DNA of 23,681 bases from Undibacterium sp. GTDB taxonomy: Bacteria > Pseudomonadota > Gammaproteobacteria > Burkholderiales > Burkholderiaceae. The notes beneath the pieces are model-generated. The model saw only the letters and a program-made list of their open reading frames with translations, ran no database searches and had not been told where the DNA came from. The stretch is from positions 1 through 23,681 of the forward strand of contig JACMRF010000016.1 in assembly GCA_014376575.1 (NCBI GenBank), in the 5' to 3' direction. This document shows, in pieces, positions 14,434 to 23,556 of the stretch. A program made the position numbers and the translations under genes. Each line of letters starts with the position of its first letter. Within the stretch, counting starts at the first letter, position 1.

Positions 14434-15684
14434 ATGTTTGCAAAAAATCATACTTTGGCTAATATCGATCCAGAAATTTTCGCCACTATCCAGAACGAAA
14501 ATCATCGTCAGGAAGAGCATATCGAGTTAATCGCTTCGGAAAATTACACCTCACCAGCCGTGATGGAAGCGCAAGGATCGCAACTGACGAACAAATACGC
14601 CGAAGGCTACCCCGGCAAACGTTACTACGGTGGTTGCGAGCACGTTGACGTTGTTGAGCAATTGGCAATTGACCGACTTAAGCAATTATTTGGTGCCAAT
14701 TTCGCCAATGTACAGCCCAATTCCGGCTCACAAGCCAACCAAGCTGTGTTTTTTGCCCTGCTCAATCCAGGCGACACCATCATGGGCATGTCACTCGCTG
14801 AAGGTGGACACCTGACACACGGTATGCCTTTGAACATGTCGGGCAAATGGTTTAACGTCGTCTCTTACGGCCTCAATGCGCAAGAAGATATCGATTACGA
14901 TGCCATGGAAAAACTGGCGCGTGAAACCAAACCCAAACTGATCATCGCCGGTGCTTCTGCCTTTTCGTTGCGTATTGATTTCGAGCGTTTTTCTAAAATC
15001 GCCAAAGAAGTCGGCGCCTACTTCATGGTCGACATGGCGCACTACTCTGGCCTGATTGCCGCAGGTGTCTACCCTAACCCGGTACCGTTCGCCGATGTCG
15101 TCACCTCCACCACACACAAGAGCTTGCGCGGCCCACGCGGCGGCATCATCCTAAGCAATGATGAAGCCATCGCCAAAAAAATCAATTCAGCGATTTTCCC
15201 TGGTATACAAGGCGGCCCGTTGATGCATGTGATCGCCGGTAAAGCGGTCGCCTTCAAAGAAGCGCTCAGCCCTGAGTTCAAATCATACCAAGAGCAAGTC
15301 GTCAAGAATGCTGCCGCGCTGGCCAATACTTTGATCGAACGCGGTCTGCGCATTGTCTCTGGCCGTACCGAGTCTCACGTCATGCTGGTTGACTTACGCC
15401 CTAAAGGCCTGACAGGCAAAGAAGCCGAAGCCATCCTCGGCTCGGCTCACATGACCTGCAACAAAAACGGCATCCCAAATGACCCACAAAAACCCATGAT
15501 TACTTCTGGCATCCGCCTCGGTAGCCCGGCATTCACTACCCGCGGCTTCAAGGAAGCAGAAGCCGTTAAAGTTGGTCATTTGATCGCGGATGTTTTAGAT
15601 AATCCTAACGATGCAGCGACTATCGAAAGGGTGAAAGCTGAAGTTAAAAAACTGACCGCCGCCTTCCCCGTCTACGCCGCCTAA
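14434..15684 (+). CDS. glyA: Serine hydroxymethyltransferase
   Basis: A PLP-dependent cytosolic enzyme that converts serine and tetrahydrofolate to glycine and 5,10-methylene-tetrahydrofolate, the main source of one-carbon units. The 416 residues match the usual bacterial length (417 in Escherichia coli). The Schiff-base lysine is K229 in [14 protein letters not shown]. Other conserved segments are [39 protein letters not shown] and [14 protein letters not shown]. The ATG at 14434 has AGGA about 6 nt upstream. The leader upstream is unusually long and structured. A strong terminator follows the gene, and nrdR lies 203 bp downstream on the same strand. Confidence 0.98.
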   Translation: MFAKNHTLANIDPEIFATIQNENHRQEEHIELIASENYTSPAVMEAQGSQLTNKYAEGYPGKRYYGGCEHVDVVEQLAIDRLKQLFGANFANVQPNSGSQANQAVFFALLNPGDTIMGMSLAEGGHLTHGMPLNMSGKWFNVVSYGLNAQEDIDYDAMEKLARETKPKLIIAGASAFSLRIDFERFSKIAKEVGAYFMVDMAHYSGLIAAGVYPNPVPFADVVTSTTHKSLRGPRGGIILSNDEAIAKKINSAIFPGIQGGPLMHVIAGKAVAFKEALSPEFKSYQEQVVKNAAALANTLIERGLRIVSGRTESHVMLVDLRPKGLTGKEAEAILGSAHMTCNKNGIPNDPQKPMITSGIRLGSPAFTTRGFKEAEAVKVGHLIADVLDNPNDAATIERVKAEVKKLTAAFPVYAA

Positions 15685-15697
15685 GTTCGCAACATAA

Positions 15698-15728
15698 TAA
15701 AACGCCACTCTGACTGAGTGGCGTTTTT
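15698..15728 (+). terminator. Rho-independent terminator of glyA
   Basis: A 10-bp perfect stem (aacgccactc 15701-15710 with gagtggcgtt 15716-15725) with a 5-nt loop is followed by TTT, and preceded by AAA that extends the pairing. It begins about 14 bp after the glyA stop and should separate glyA from nrdR. Confidence 0.9.
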
Positions 15729-15887
15729 GTATCAAAGAATAAGACACATAATCAAAAATTATCAATATACCCCTCTCCAGTATTTTTAAATAACGCAATA
15801 TAGCCGTGCGCTATTGGGCATATTTATCAAAATAAATAGGGTGTATATGCATTTATCCATTCACAGCCTACGTCCGGAAGCGCCACC

Positions 15888-16340
15888 ATGAAATGTCCCT
15901 ACTGCCATCACGATGATACGCAAGTAATCGACACGCGAGTGCCTGACGACGGCAACACCATCAGGCGCCGCCGTAAATGTGCCAGCTGCGATAAACGCTT
16001 CACCACTTTTGAGCGCATAGAACTAGCGATGCCAGTCATCGTCAAAAAGAACGGCAGCAGAACCGAATTTGAAACATCTAAACTACGCGCAAGCCTGATG
16101 CTGGCCTTACGCAAACGCCCCGTATCAGCCGAGGCTGTCGATAGCGCGATTCAGCGCATAGAAGAAAAATTATTAGCCAGCGGCGAGCGCGAAGTGAACT
16201 CCGGCTATCTGGGAGAATTGGTGATGCGAGAGCTGAAACGATTAGACAAAATCGCCTACATCCGCTTCGCTTCTGTGTATAAGAGTTTTGAGGATGTTTC
16301 TGAATTTGCGGAGGCGATTCAGGAAGTTAAAAAAAATTAG
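15888..16340 (+). CDS. nrdR: Transcriptional repressor NrdR
   Basis: A zinc-ribbon and ATP-cone repressor of ribonucleotide reductase genes that senses ATP/dATP. The 150 residues are the typical length. The zinc ribbon uses C3, C6, C31 and C34 (MKCPYC and CASC), followed by the Arg-rich IRRRRKC DNA-binding segment. The ATP-cone spans about 46-136 and begins [13 protein letters not shown]. The ATG at 15888 is preceded by a GGAAG ribosome binding site. It follows glyA after a terminator and probably has its own promoter in 15729-15887, though no convincing hexamer pair was seen. The stop codon lies inside the bidirectional terminator shared with pilE. The product is regulatory and acts at nrd promoters elsewhere. 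Confidence 0.97.
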   Translation: MKCPYCHHDDTQVIDTRVPDDGNTIRRRRKCASCDKRFTTFERIELAMPVIVKKNGSRTEFETSKLRASLMLALRKRPVSAEAVDSAIQRIEEKLLASGEREVNSGYLGELVMRELKRLDKIAYIRFASVYKSFEDVSEFAEAIQEVKKN

Positions 16341-16374
16341 GGTATTGAATGTGCTTCATTCAATACCCTAATTT
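16334..16374. terminator. Bidirectional terminator between nrdR and pilE
   Basis: A perfect 18-bp stem (16334-16351 with 16357-16374) with a 5-nt loop. On the minus strand it is followed by a seven-T run, making a strong terminator for the pilin operon, 36 bp past the pilE stop. On the plus strand the tail is only TTT, so it is weaker for nrdR. The nrdR stop codon lies inside the stem. Confidence 0.92.
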
Positions 16375-16409
16375 CAGTCGCGACCTAAATCATGCATTAA
16401 CCATCCTGA

Positions 16410-16865
16410 TTATCGCCAGCATTCAGCAGAAATTGCAGCGCCTGCACCGGTATTGTTCCTCGCTGCAAAATTATTCAGCGTAAAGGTACCACAGCGATCA
16501 CTTGTCATCGAATTTGCCGGTGTTGCCGTCAGCGTGTAGCTAGATTGCACCGGTAGTGCCTGAGGAATAATGACAACTGCGATGTTATACATGACCGACG
16601 TGCCCGTAGCAGAACGCGGTGAGACCAATACAGGCAATACTGGCGCTGTTCCAGCCAGATTTTGGTCGTAGCGATTGTTTTCTGTATAAAACCTTTCCAT
16701 AAATTGCGCATTCTCAGTCAAGACAGACTTCACATCCGCCCTCCTGCTTTTTGCAACATTCTCTTGGTAACTCGGAAAAGCAACCGCGGAAATAATACCC
16801 AAGATGGCCACTACTATCATTAGCTCAATCAAGGTAAAACCGCGCACTGCATATTGATTATTCAT
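16410..16865 (-). CDS. pilE: Type IV minor pilin PilE
   Basis: A type IV pilin-like protein of 151 residues, last gene of the minor pilin operon. The prepilin leader is short (MNNQYAVRG), with cleavage expected between G9 and F10 ([24 protein letters not shown]) and glutamate at +5 present. The globular domain ends with a Cys pair (in DRCGTF and AECWR) that can form the C-terminal D-region disulfide. The ATG at 16865 has a ribosome binding site (GGGTG). It starts 22 bp after the pilY1 stop, so it is in the same operon. In Pseudomonas aeruginosa, PilE is a minor pilin that bridges the priming complex to the major pilin. It is too divergent from PilA to be called the major pilin. Confidence 0.9.
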   Translation of the reverse strand: MNNQYAVRGFTLIELMIVVAILGIISAVAFPSYQENVAKSRRADVKSVLTENAQFMERFYTENNRYDQNLAGTAPVLPVLVSPRSATGTSVMYNIAVVIIPQALPVQSSYTLTATPANSMTSDRCGTFTLNNFAARNNTGAGAAISAECWR

Positions 16866-16887
16866 ATCACCCTATCATTTATATAAA

Positions 16888-19800
16888 TTAGTCTTTACGT
16901 AATATTTGACGCCACAAACGCATAGACGGAATTTTTGTCAAATTAAGATTCTCACCAGTATCAGTACAGACGTTTTGGGCATTGCATTGCTTCTTCGGAA
17001 GTTTGCCCGCCGAATCTACCGAATAAACTTTGATGTTCTTCCCACGCAAAATTGTTTGACCAAAAGTCAATGCTCCCGTTTTTCCACTGACACGCGTATC
17101 AGTCGTATCGACCTTATTATCACCATTGGTGTCAAGTATATTGCCCGTTGATGCACCACCAGTTAAAGGATTAAATACTATCAAGCTCGATTTGCCATCG
17201 GTAACACAGGGATCAGTTGAACTACCCGGAATCACCGTTGTATAAGCCACTTCGTTGTACACCACTTCTGGATCAGTCGTGACGCGCTCACCGACATTTT
17301 TATCGAGATTGAAGTACCAACCTCTTTTTGTCGTCCAGTCAATTGTGTTGTTGCTCAACAAAACCAAATTAGCGGCAGGTACACTCAGCGTTTGCTGAAC
17401 TAACTGACTGAGACCAGTAACAGCTGTTGGCGTTACACCCGAAATACCACTTTTATCCCAGATCCCATAAATGGACTGCTGATCGGTCACGCCGGAATCG
17501 CCTGTTTCGAATAATTTACCGGTACCAAAGGTAACAATAAAACCACCGGCTGGGTGAGGATATAAGTCTGGCTGTGTCGTGATCGGTTGTTTTTTATTCA
17601 CCGGATCTGCCTGGAACAAACTACTTCCTGAAAAAGCAACCGTAGTACCTCCAGCAGCGAAATCAAACTTCCATAAGTTACCTTGCAAATCCCCTGCATA
17701 GGCAGCTTGAATCATTGAATTACTATCAATCACAAGCCGTGGCGTCGACAAGCCGTTTGGCGAAACCGAACTCCCTACGTTAGTATTTATTTTAGTCACA
17801 GCGCCGTTAGCTAAATTGACAATAAACAACATGGCTTTTTGAGAAGCGCTCCCGTAACCGTTGCCAAAAACCGCCACCCAATCGCCGTTGGGCGCCTTAC
17901 CAACCTGTGGATTGCCAATGGTATAACCGAGTTCGATCTCATTACTGGAATTAATTTCCCAAAGAACATCACTTGCACTGAAACTTGTGTTTGAAATATC
18001 CAGCGCAAAAATACCTTTACCACCGGCACCCGTCGTTCCGACCAACACGGTCTTCCAGCCACCAATATAGGCATCAGCAATAGTTGGCGTACCGTTAACA
18101 TAAAAATTATGTGAATAGACTGGGTTCGCAAGACTAGACAAATTAGCCATAACAGTTTTAGGCACATAGGCAAAACTCTCTGATCCGTCACTTGCATTAA
18201 ATGCATGCAACATACCATCGTTAGATCCAACGAAAACTCTACCCGCACGCGCCTTTTTTATCACACTATAAAAATTAAAATAGGAAGCAGCTTCAGCAGA
18301 GGGTAAATAACTATAACCCTCATCCTCACCCTGTGCATTATATTGTGGAGATGAACCAACCAAGTCACCCAATAAATTAGTACGGTCTCTGAAAACGCCG
18401 CCAGCTAATTTTTCTTTTGTTTTATCACCTTTAATATATTCAACAATGTCAGATCCTGTGACAGCACCACTAAATGGAATAGCGGCAGCAGCTGTCGTAA
18501 AAAAAGCTTGGTCACTCGACGCTAAATTAGCGAAACCAAAACTGACTCCTTTAGATGAGCTGTCTTTGTAACTAAAAATTTTTCTCGATGCTGGTGCTGG
18601 CCAAACAGTCGTGTAATCAATAATCCAGTCGTGCCCAGCTACAACACTCCCATCCGCTAGAAGACTTCGCTGCTCTAAAGCACCTGACCAATCTTTGGTG
18701 TTGTACGTTGAAATATAAATTTTTGTTCCCAACCGTACCGTGTTACTGGAAGTTCCAACAGCAGCCGCATCACCGGAACGGGCAGCAATATCATTGAGCG
18801 CATTACTTAATGAATCCGCAAATTGAGTTGGATTGTTTGCCTGATAAAATTGCCCATGCCCGTTGACAGCAGCATGGAATAAATCATCAATCTGATTCGC
18901 CGAACCATCAGGCCAGGTTTTAGCTCCTGTTTTCAACGCAGGCAAATCCGTAGTTGACAAGGTTCCGCTTACACCGACACCAACAGTGTACTGAACAAGA
19001 TGTTGCCAAAACGCTGGATCGATACCCGAACTGGCAATGGGGACATTCTTTTTTGCGGGGGACCAATCTGGACGCAAATCATTGACCCAGTAATAGAATG
19101 CCACGTCAGCAAGTACATTTTTATAACTATCTGCAAAAGTTTTATCGATTGGTGTTGTGCTTACCCCCGCTTTGTCTGTATATGTAGCTCCATTAACATC
19201 GTACTTGTATTTAGACCCATCGGCTGACACCATAATTGACCCAGCCGTACCATCAATATTATTATTGGCGATAGCCGATTGCGCGGAAGAACTATTCCAA
19301 TATCCATCCGTCATCATAATATGATAATTTTGTCTACAAGAATATTGATCCGTCGCAGCAGACCCAGTCCCTGGTATATTTTGCCAAGGTCCATTGATTG
19401 TTTTATCACTAAAATACTGCCCCACTTGATCCATGGACTGTCTTAACGGTGTGTTGCTCGCGGGCATGGGATGCGTGTAGAAATTATTAAAAAAACTTGC
19501 TCGATTAGCTCCAGAAAAATCAGAAGTTACACCAGCAACGACTGTGCCAGATTTGTTGATTGCGCCAAAGCCAACACGAATATTTGTCGCTTGCTTGGCA
19601 AACGCGGCCCCAGCGCCACCACGGGCCATCAAAACACGTGAACGATAGTACTGAAACCAATTAGCAAAATTTTGTATCTCTTGTGCATAAGTACATGTTG
19701 CAGCTGCTGCGGCAGGAGGAGTAGCATTACAGTCAGAACGAGTCGCTATTCCGCCTACTTTTGGATACGTAACGACCGTAGATTTGATTTCAACTCGTGT

Positions 19801-20451
19801 ATAGCAGCCAAGCGTATTTAAACTCTGTGGGCTACACGTCGCCAATGTTGTGTCATAGTTAAAATATGTGGCGGGATAAAAATTTCTAGCTTCATTTTGT
19901 CTAGGAGCGCCATTATATTGAGTCCAATTAAGATTTCCCCATTTCGCACTTTGGACACTTGAAGTTAAATCTATCGGTGCCATCAACACGCCACCTGTTG
20001 GGGCAATCGGGTTAAACAGCGCAGCAGTAGGCGTCGCATTCGCCATTGGTGTTCCGGCTGAAGATACCCAAGGAATATAAGTGATTGTTGGATCATAGTA
20101 CAACCCATTTGTTTTGGAAGAACGATACTTGGCGATATCAATATGCATCGTATTCGATGTCCCAATACCATCGCCGAAACCCATCACTAGCGGGTAAGGA
20201 TTAGCTCCAGCTTGGTAAAGCCCAGTTGGCATTGGGAAGCCGCTATACGCAAATACCATTGCGTCTGGTACTGCTTCCCATTGCATAGAACCTGAATCGT
20301 CTAATGTGAAAAAAATGTTTGGTGGTACTGGCGTTTGCACAAGAGGCGGAAATTGTGAAATAGCAGCAAACGCAGAAAAAATACACAAACTCTGTAAAAC
20401 GATTGCTTGCATCAAAACATTCTTTAATGACCGAGTAAATTGTAGCTTCAT
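16888..20451 (-). CDS. pilY1: Type IV pilus tip adhesin PilY1
   Basis: A large secreted or tip-located protein that primes pilus assembly with the minor pilins and acts in adhesion and surface sensing. The product is 1187 residues from the ATG at 20451, which has a strong GTGAGGAT ribosome binding site. A TTG at 20472 overlapping the pilX stop is less likely. A signal peptide covers about 1-31. A VWA-like domain follows, with a DDSGSM metal-ion site at 51-56. The C-terminal Neisseria_PilC-type beta-propeller includes GRVFVGSNDGMLHAFNASDG. A calcium-loop motif DTNGDNKVDTTD lies at about 1107-1118. The gene looks intact, with no frameshift. It is the fifth gene of six and separates pilX from pilE. 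Confidence 0.95.
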   Translation of the reverse strand: MKLQFTRSLKNVLMQAIVLQSLCIFSAFAAISQFPPLVQTPVPPNIFFTLDDSGSMQWEAVPDAMVFAYSGFPMPTGLYQAGANPYPLVMGFGDGIGTSNTMHIDIAKYRSSKTNGLYYDPTITYIPWVSSAGTPMANATPTAALFNPIAPTGGVLMAPIDLTSSVQSAKWGNLNWTQYNGAPRQNEARNFYPATYFNYDTTLATCSPQSLNTLGCYTRVEIKSTVVTYPKVGGIATRSDCNATPPAAAAATCTYAQEIQNFANWFQYYRSRVLMARGGAGAAFAKQATNIRVGFGAINKSGTVVAGVTSDFSGANRASFFNNFYTHPMPASNTPLRQSMDQVGQYFSDKTINGPWQNIPGTGSAATDQYSCRQNYHIMMTDGYWNSSSAQSAIANNNIDGTAGSIMVSADGSKYKYDVNGATYTDKAGVSTTPIDKTFADSYKNVLADVAFYYWVNDLRPDWSPAKKNVPIASSGIDPAFWQHLVQYTVGVGVSGTLSTTDLPALKTGAKTWPDGSANQIDDLFHAAVNGHGQFYQANNPTQFADSLSNALNDIAARSGDAAAVGTSSNTVRLGTKIYISTYNTKDWSGALEQRSLLADGSVVAGHDWIIDYTTVWPAPASRKIFSYKDSSSKGVSFGFANLASSDQAFFTTAAAAIPFSGAVTGSDIVEYIKGDKTKEKLAGGVFRDRTNLLGDLVGSSPQYNAQGEDEGYSYLPSAEAASYFNFYSVIKKARAGRVFVGSNDGMLHAFNASDGSESFAYVPKTVMANLSSLANPVYSHNFYVNGTPTIADAYIGGWKTVLVGTTGAGGKGIFALDISNTSFSASDVLWEINSSNEIELGYTIGNPQVGKAPNGDWVAVFGNGYGSASQKAMLFIVNLANGAVTKINTNVGSSVSPNGLSTPRLVIDSNSMIQAAYAGDLQGNLWKFDFAAGGTTVAFSGSSLFQADPVNKKQPITTQPDLYPHPAGGFIVTFGTGKLFETGDSGVTDQQSIYGIWDKSGISGVTPTAVTGLSQLVQQTLSVPAANLVLLSNNTIDWTTKRGWYFNLDKNVGERVTTDPEVVYNEVAYTTVIPGSSTDPCVTDGKSSLIVFNPLTGGASTGNILDTNGDNKVDTTDTRVSGKTGALTFGQTILRGKNIKVYSVDSAGKLPKKQCNAQNVCTDTGENLNLTKIPSMRLWRQILRKD

Positions 20452-20468
20452 TTCATCCTCACTTAAAT

Positions 20469-20954
20469 TCAACTTCCGAACCGCACTGTAGACTGCAGCC
20501 AGACAACTGCAGTGCTTGTACTTCCAGTACCACGCGCGGTAATTATATATACGTCGCCGGTATTATTTTTCGCCACACCTGCTACACGTCTAAAATCCCA
20601 CTTTTCAGCCAGACATTGTGGTTGCGCGATCACATTAGCAACGGTACCTGCTGGCAAGCGGGTAATCTGTAGATCGGTAGACCATGTCAAGGTATTCCAT
20701 TGGCTTGGCATAGCATTTCCACCAACGATCAAGGGCGTAATCGTCTGTGGATCACTTTCTATTCCATTTTGACAAAAACGCAATGCGGTCTCTGCAGCCT
20801 GAAAAGCTAAATTTTGCTCGCGTAAGTTACCCGCGACTTTCTCATCTAAAGTCGCACGACGGATCGCCGTGATCGCCAGCCCTGTCATAATAAGCAAAAA
20901 TATCATGCTCGTAATCAACACAAAACCGCCCTGATTTGAACGTAAACGTTTCAA
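20469..20954 (-). CDS. pilX: Type IV minor pilin PilX
   Basis: A PilX-type minor pilin (161 residues) of the pilus priming complex. It starts with TTG at 20954, overlapping the pilW stop by 4 nt and preceded by GGGGAG. The leader is short (MKRLRSNQGG), followed by FVLITSMIFLLIMTGLAITAI. As usual for PilX/GspK-like proteins, the +5 glutamate is absent (threonine here). The AGNLREQNLAFQAAETALRFC segment, typical of PilX N-terminal domains, supports the call. Four cysteine-poor beta regions follow. The stop overlaps the alternative pilY1 TTG, so pilX and pilY1 are translated in close succession. The role is inferred from family and operon. Confidence 0.9.
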   Translation of the reverse strand: MKRLRSNQGGFVLITSMIFLLIMTGLAITAIRRATLDEKVAGNLREQNLAFQAAETALRFCQNGIESDPQTITPLIVGGNAMPSQWNTLTWSTDLQITRLPAGTVANVIAQPQCLAEKWDFRRVAGVAKNNTGDVYIITARGTGSTSTAVVWLQSTVRFGS

Positions 20955-21943
20955 TTTATACTCCCCAAATTGCGATTTCTTAAGGCGATAACGGTAGAGA
21001 ACGTTTGGTATAAACGTCTATCTGGTGCGGTTATGATGGTGCCCGTACAATCTCTATACTGTTGCGGAATAGTCGCTATTCCATCATTCGCAGATCGAAC
21101 TACTAGGCATATTTTGGCCGACATGACTTTCATCCATTTTCTATCTTGCATCGCATTCGGAGTGCTAATCGCAACAGGATAGGAATCCGGATACTGCACA
21201 GCAGGATCAGGTAATGTAGGGTCATCGATCTGCGAGGCAGAAAAGAACGCATCCGATGATTGACCATCATCGACATTGGAAAAACCATAACTAATTCTCA
21301 TGTCCATGATGTTTTCTGCCACGGGCTGTGCAGGACTGACGAAAGTGGTGGCGTTAGACGCTGTACTACCGCTACCCTGACAATACAATTCAGTAAGGCC
21401 GGTAGTAGCATTACTGGCGACATAAAACCGATTTTCAACCACTGCGGGCACACGAATAACAGCTTGCCCCAAGCAATCGGTTGGGACACTTGCTGCAGTC
21501 AAATTTGAATTTTCTAATTCAGCGACATATCGAACTAAAAAGCCATCTGCAGCTGCCGTATTATTACAAGACCGAACAACGTTCGCGGCACTAACGAAGC
21601 CTCCAGTACAGCCAGCAATGCCAACGGCAGTGACTGAGGCGCTAACATTGTCATCCAGCATATTTGTTTTAGGGGTTCTACCCTGTAACGAATTACTTAC
21701 CAAGGGGCCATAACCAGCCATTCTTAGATGAAACGCCAGTAAATTGAGAGCTAAACGACCATCCTCTTCAAGTCTACCTTTGTCATCAGTTGCACGAAAA
21801 GTCTGCTTACTGCTCACAAAAAGTGAAGTAACTGCGACCAAGATAACCAAACCAATCGTCATCGCGATCATAACTTCAATCAGCGAGCGACCGCGCTGCG
21901 CTGAACAAGAAAATGGCATTATCATAATAAGTGATGCTCTCAA
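20951..21943 (-). CDS. pilW: Type IV minor pilin PilW
   Basis: A PilW-family minor pilin of 330 residues, inner-membrane until assembled. The prepilin site is QRG/RSLIEVMIAMTIGLVILVAVTSLF: glycine at -1, glutamate at +5, but arginine instead of phenylalanine or methionine at +1. The following VSSKQTFRATDDKGRLEEDGRLALNLLAFHLRMAGY segment is characteristic of PilW. The start is uncertain: TTG at 21943 overlaps the pilV stop by 4 nt, while ATG codons at 21925 and 21919 give a shorter, more usual leader. Overlaps on both sides indicate tight co-translation within the operon. Confidence 0.9.
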   Translation of the reverse strand: MRASLIMIMPFSCSAQRGRSLIEVMIAMTIGLVILVAVTSLFVSSKQTFRATDDKGRLEEDGRLALNLLAFHLRMAGYGPLVSNSLQGRTPKTNMLDDNVSASVTAVGIAGCTGGFVSAANVVRSCNNTAAADGFLVRYVAELENSNLTAASVPTDCLGQAVIRVPAVVENRFYVASNATTGLTELYCQGSGSTASNATTFVSPAQPVAENIMDMRISYGFSNVDDGQSSDAFFSASQIDDPTLPDPAVQYPDSYPVAISTPNAMQDRKWMKVMSAKICLVVRSANDGIATIPQQYRDCTGTIITAPDRRLYQTFSTVIALRNRNLGSIN

Positions 21944-22479
21944 AGAACAACAGTAACAACATAACAGCGCACACCAGCTCCGGGCGCAGGCGCTGCAGAA
22001 TTACTACAAATGAGATCAGTGCCGGTGAACCCTGGCTCCTGCCACATTATTGTCACGTCTAAAACCCCCTGAACGCCTAATGCCGTAGCACTAGCGTTCG
22101 GCGTAATATTTCCAGCGCCACCAACCAATTGCCGCGATAAATCCAACAGCCATTCGGCCCGATCAACCGCCGCGACAGTTGCTGAGCCACAAATCCCTGA
22201 ACATGTAGGAACGGTAGGCGGCGAAGCGACAGTTGAGGCATAAGCAGTTAGATAGTTGTAAGTACCTGCCTTGCCTGCCAATCCATTTGCGCGGATGCGC
22301 TCACTAATATCATAAGCTGACTGCATTGCTACTGAGCGCTGACTTGCTGTTTTTTGAAACTTCAGAGAATTTATTTGGAGAGCCGCAACACCGAGCAATC
22401 CAATGACAGTAATAACAATCGCAATCATTATTTCAAGCAATGAACTTCCCACTTGCGACGATTTAGGTTTCAATTTCAT
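21940..22479 (-). CDS. pilV: Type IV minor pilin PilV
   Basis: A PilV-family minor pilin of 179 residues. The ATG at 22479 is chosen because GTGAGGAT lies just upstream. A further-upstream start at 22539 would overlap fimT by 49 nt and add a charged tail with no role. The leader ends SSQVG, followed by SSLLEIMIAIVITVIGLLGVAAL: glycine at -1, serine at +1, glutamate at +5. The helix continues into QKTASQRSVAMQSAYDISERIRANG, typical of PilV. Four cysteines lie in the C-terminal half. It starts 11 bp after fimT and overlaps pilW by 4 nt. It works with FimT, PilW, PilX and PilE in the priming complex. Confidence 0.9.
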   Translation of the reverse strand: MKLKPKSSQVGSSLLEIMIAIVITVIGLLGVAALQINSLKFQKTASQRSVAMQSAYDISERIRANGLAGKAGTYNYLTAYASTVASPPTVPTCSGICGSATVAAVDRAEWLLDLSRQLVGGAGNITPNASATALGVQGVLDVTIMWQEPGFTGTDLICSNSAAPAPGAGVRCYVVTVVL

Positions 22480-22490
22480 CAAATCCTCAC

Positions 22491-23087
22491 TTAGCACGAT
22501 GTTTTGCTTACTCGAGCTCGCCCGCCGGAAGCAATGCATATAAAACGGTCATTCGACGCATTTGCATCCCAACTCGGACGATTCACTGCGAGTTGAACAA
22601 ACGCACCAAAAACTTGCCCTGTAGGTCCAAAAGTCACGAAGCGAAGACCGTTGCCATTTGGCATTATAGAGATGTCATTAATATCTTTCGAAAGCCTCCC
22701 CTGCACCATTACCAAGGAATCAGGTGGCACATTACCCGGTTCATAAATACCATTCCTATTGAGGTCGTTAAATATAATCCAACCGTCTGCCCATCCGGTA
22801 TTGGCAATAGTACTGTTCGTAACTGAACATTGTGGAATTGGGTTATTTGCGGTTTCACTGCGGCAAATAGTCACATTTGATCCGCGCTTTATAGCCTCAG
22901 ATCGAGCAAGTAACAATGCCCCATGCAAAGAACTGACTGCGGTGGTGATCCGGTTGACGCTCATTAGCGATTGGTATGATGGAAATGCTACAGCTCCCAA
23001 AATGCCTACTATTGTAAGCGTGATTAATAGCTCAACTAACGTAAACGCGTTTTGCATTCGTTGGCTGGGATAGATATCATTTTGCAT
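22491..23087 (-). CDS. fimT: Type IV minor pilin FimT/GspH family
   Basis: A FimT/GspH-like minor pilin, first gene of the pilin operon. From the ATG at 23087 (GGAAA about 7 nt upstream) it is 198 residues; a TTG at 23099 is less likely. The prepilin motif is MQNA/FTLVELLITLTIVGILGAVAFPSY, with the +5 glutamate but alanine rather than glycine at -1. The segment ALLLARSEAIKRGSNVTIC (about 57-75) is the family hallmark. The C-terminus has FICIASGGRARVSKTSC. FimT proteins in other bacteria bind DNA in natural transformation or act in pilus priming; which applies here is not visible. A candidate promoter lies at 23111-23138. Confidence 0.9.
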   Translation of the reverse strand: MQNDIYPSQRMQNAFTLVELLITLTIVGILGAVAFPSYQSLMSVNRITTAVSSLHGALLLARSEAIKRGSNVTICRSETANNPIPQCSVTNSTIANTGWADGWIIFNDLNRNGIYEPGNVPPDSLVMVQGRLSKDINDISIMPNGNGLRFVTFGPTGQVFGAFVQLAVNRPSWDANASNDRFICIASGGRARVSKTSC

Positions 23088-23110
23088 AGTGTTTTCCAAT
23101 CTGTTTCCTT

Positions 23111-23138
23111 ATGTTATTTGATTTAATATTAAACACAA
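23111..23138 (-). promoter_or_regulatory. Candidate sigma70 promoter of the pilin operon
   Basis: On the minus strand TTGTGT (23133-23138) and TAACAT (23111-23116) are separated by 16 bp, just upstream of the fimT ATG. Matches are moderate (4 of 6 in the -10). A palindrome tttaatattaaa overlaps the spacer and could bind a regulator. No sigma54-type GG-N10-GC element was seen. Confidence 0.3.
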
Positions 23139-23448
23139 AGCTAGTGTAGATTAAAGGTGCGAATGGTCTGACAGTCGGTTATTTGAAGTGTTTTTTGAGT
23201 AAAGTTAAAAGCGTCTAAAAGCACAAAAGAGAGTAAGTCGAAAAAATTCTTCAAAACTAGCTATTACTCATTTTGATCACTTCGTTGTTATATAACGTTA
23301 CTAATGACAAGTCCATCTCCAACCATCGTAAATACGATGTCATCTCAGTCACGCCAAGATCATCAAAAGTATGGGCCTTATGACGATTGCGATTTCAGCG
23401 AGAGGCAACTGGAGAGTCGGTTGGGACTCTCAGTTTGATGTCTGGAAG

Positions 23449-23496
23449 TCGAAGTGCGTGTGGGTATCAAAGTGCGTGTGCGTGTGCGTCTCAAAA
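23449..23496. repeat. GTGTGC-rich low-complexity tract
   Basis: The sequence tcgaagtgcgtgtg is followed by a second, longer version with gtgcgtgtgcgtgtgcg. It looks like an imperfect duplication plus short expansion of a gtgtgc unit. It lies just beyond the rRNA operon terminator. Confidence 0.5.
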
Positions 23497-23513
23497 GCGA
23501 TATTTAAAAAGCA

Positions 23514-23547
23514 AAAACCCCTCAGCAGGAATCTGCTGAGGGGTTTT
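23514..23547 (-). terminator. rRNA operon terminator
   Basis: An 11-bp GC-rich stem (cccctcagcag 23518-23528 with ctgctgagggg 23533-23543), extended by A/T pairs on both sides, with a GAAT-type loop. On the minus strand it is followed by a TTTTT run. It lies 10 bp after the 5S 3' end and closes the rRNA operon. Confidence 0.92.
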
Positions 23548-23556
23548 CTAATAAAA

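Larger units (their letters stand above)
23100..23556. other. Gene-free region between the pilin operon and 5S rRNA
   Basis: No convincing gene is present. The region holds the candidate fimT promoter, a 12-bp palindrome tttaatattaaa (23122-23133), a 7-bp hairpin gagagtc/gactctc (23412-23431) without a U-tract, a GTGTGC-rich low-complexity tract (23449-23496) and the rRNA terminator (23514-23547). Short open frames here are low-complexity or overlap the 5S terminator. Confidence 0.6.

Noticed and set aside
20452..20472. TTG start for pilY1
   Set aside because: The ATG at 20451 has the same GTGAGGAT site as pilV and gives a normal signal peptide.
22480..22539. Upstream extension of pilV
   Set aside because: It would overlap fimT by 49 nt and put a long charged segment before the prepilin motif, while the ATG at 22479 has a strong ribosome binding site.
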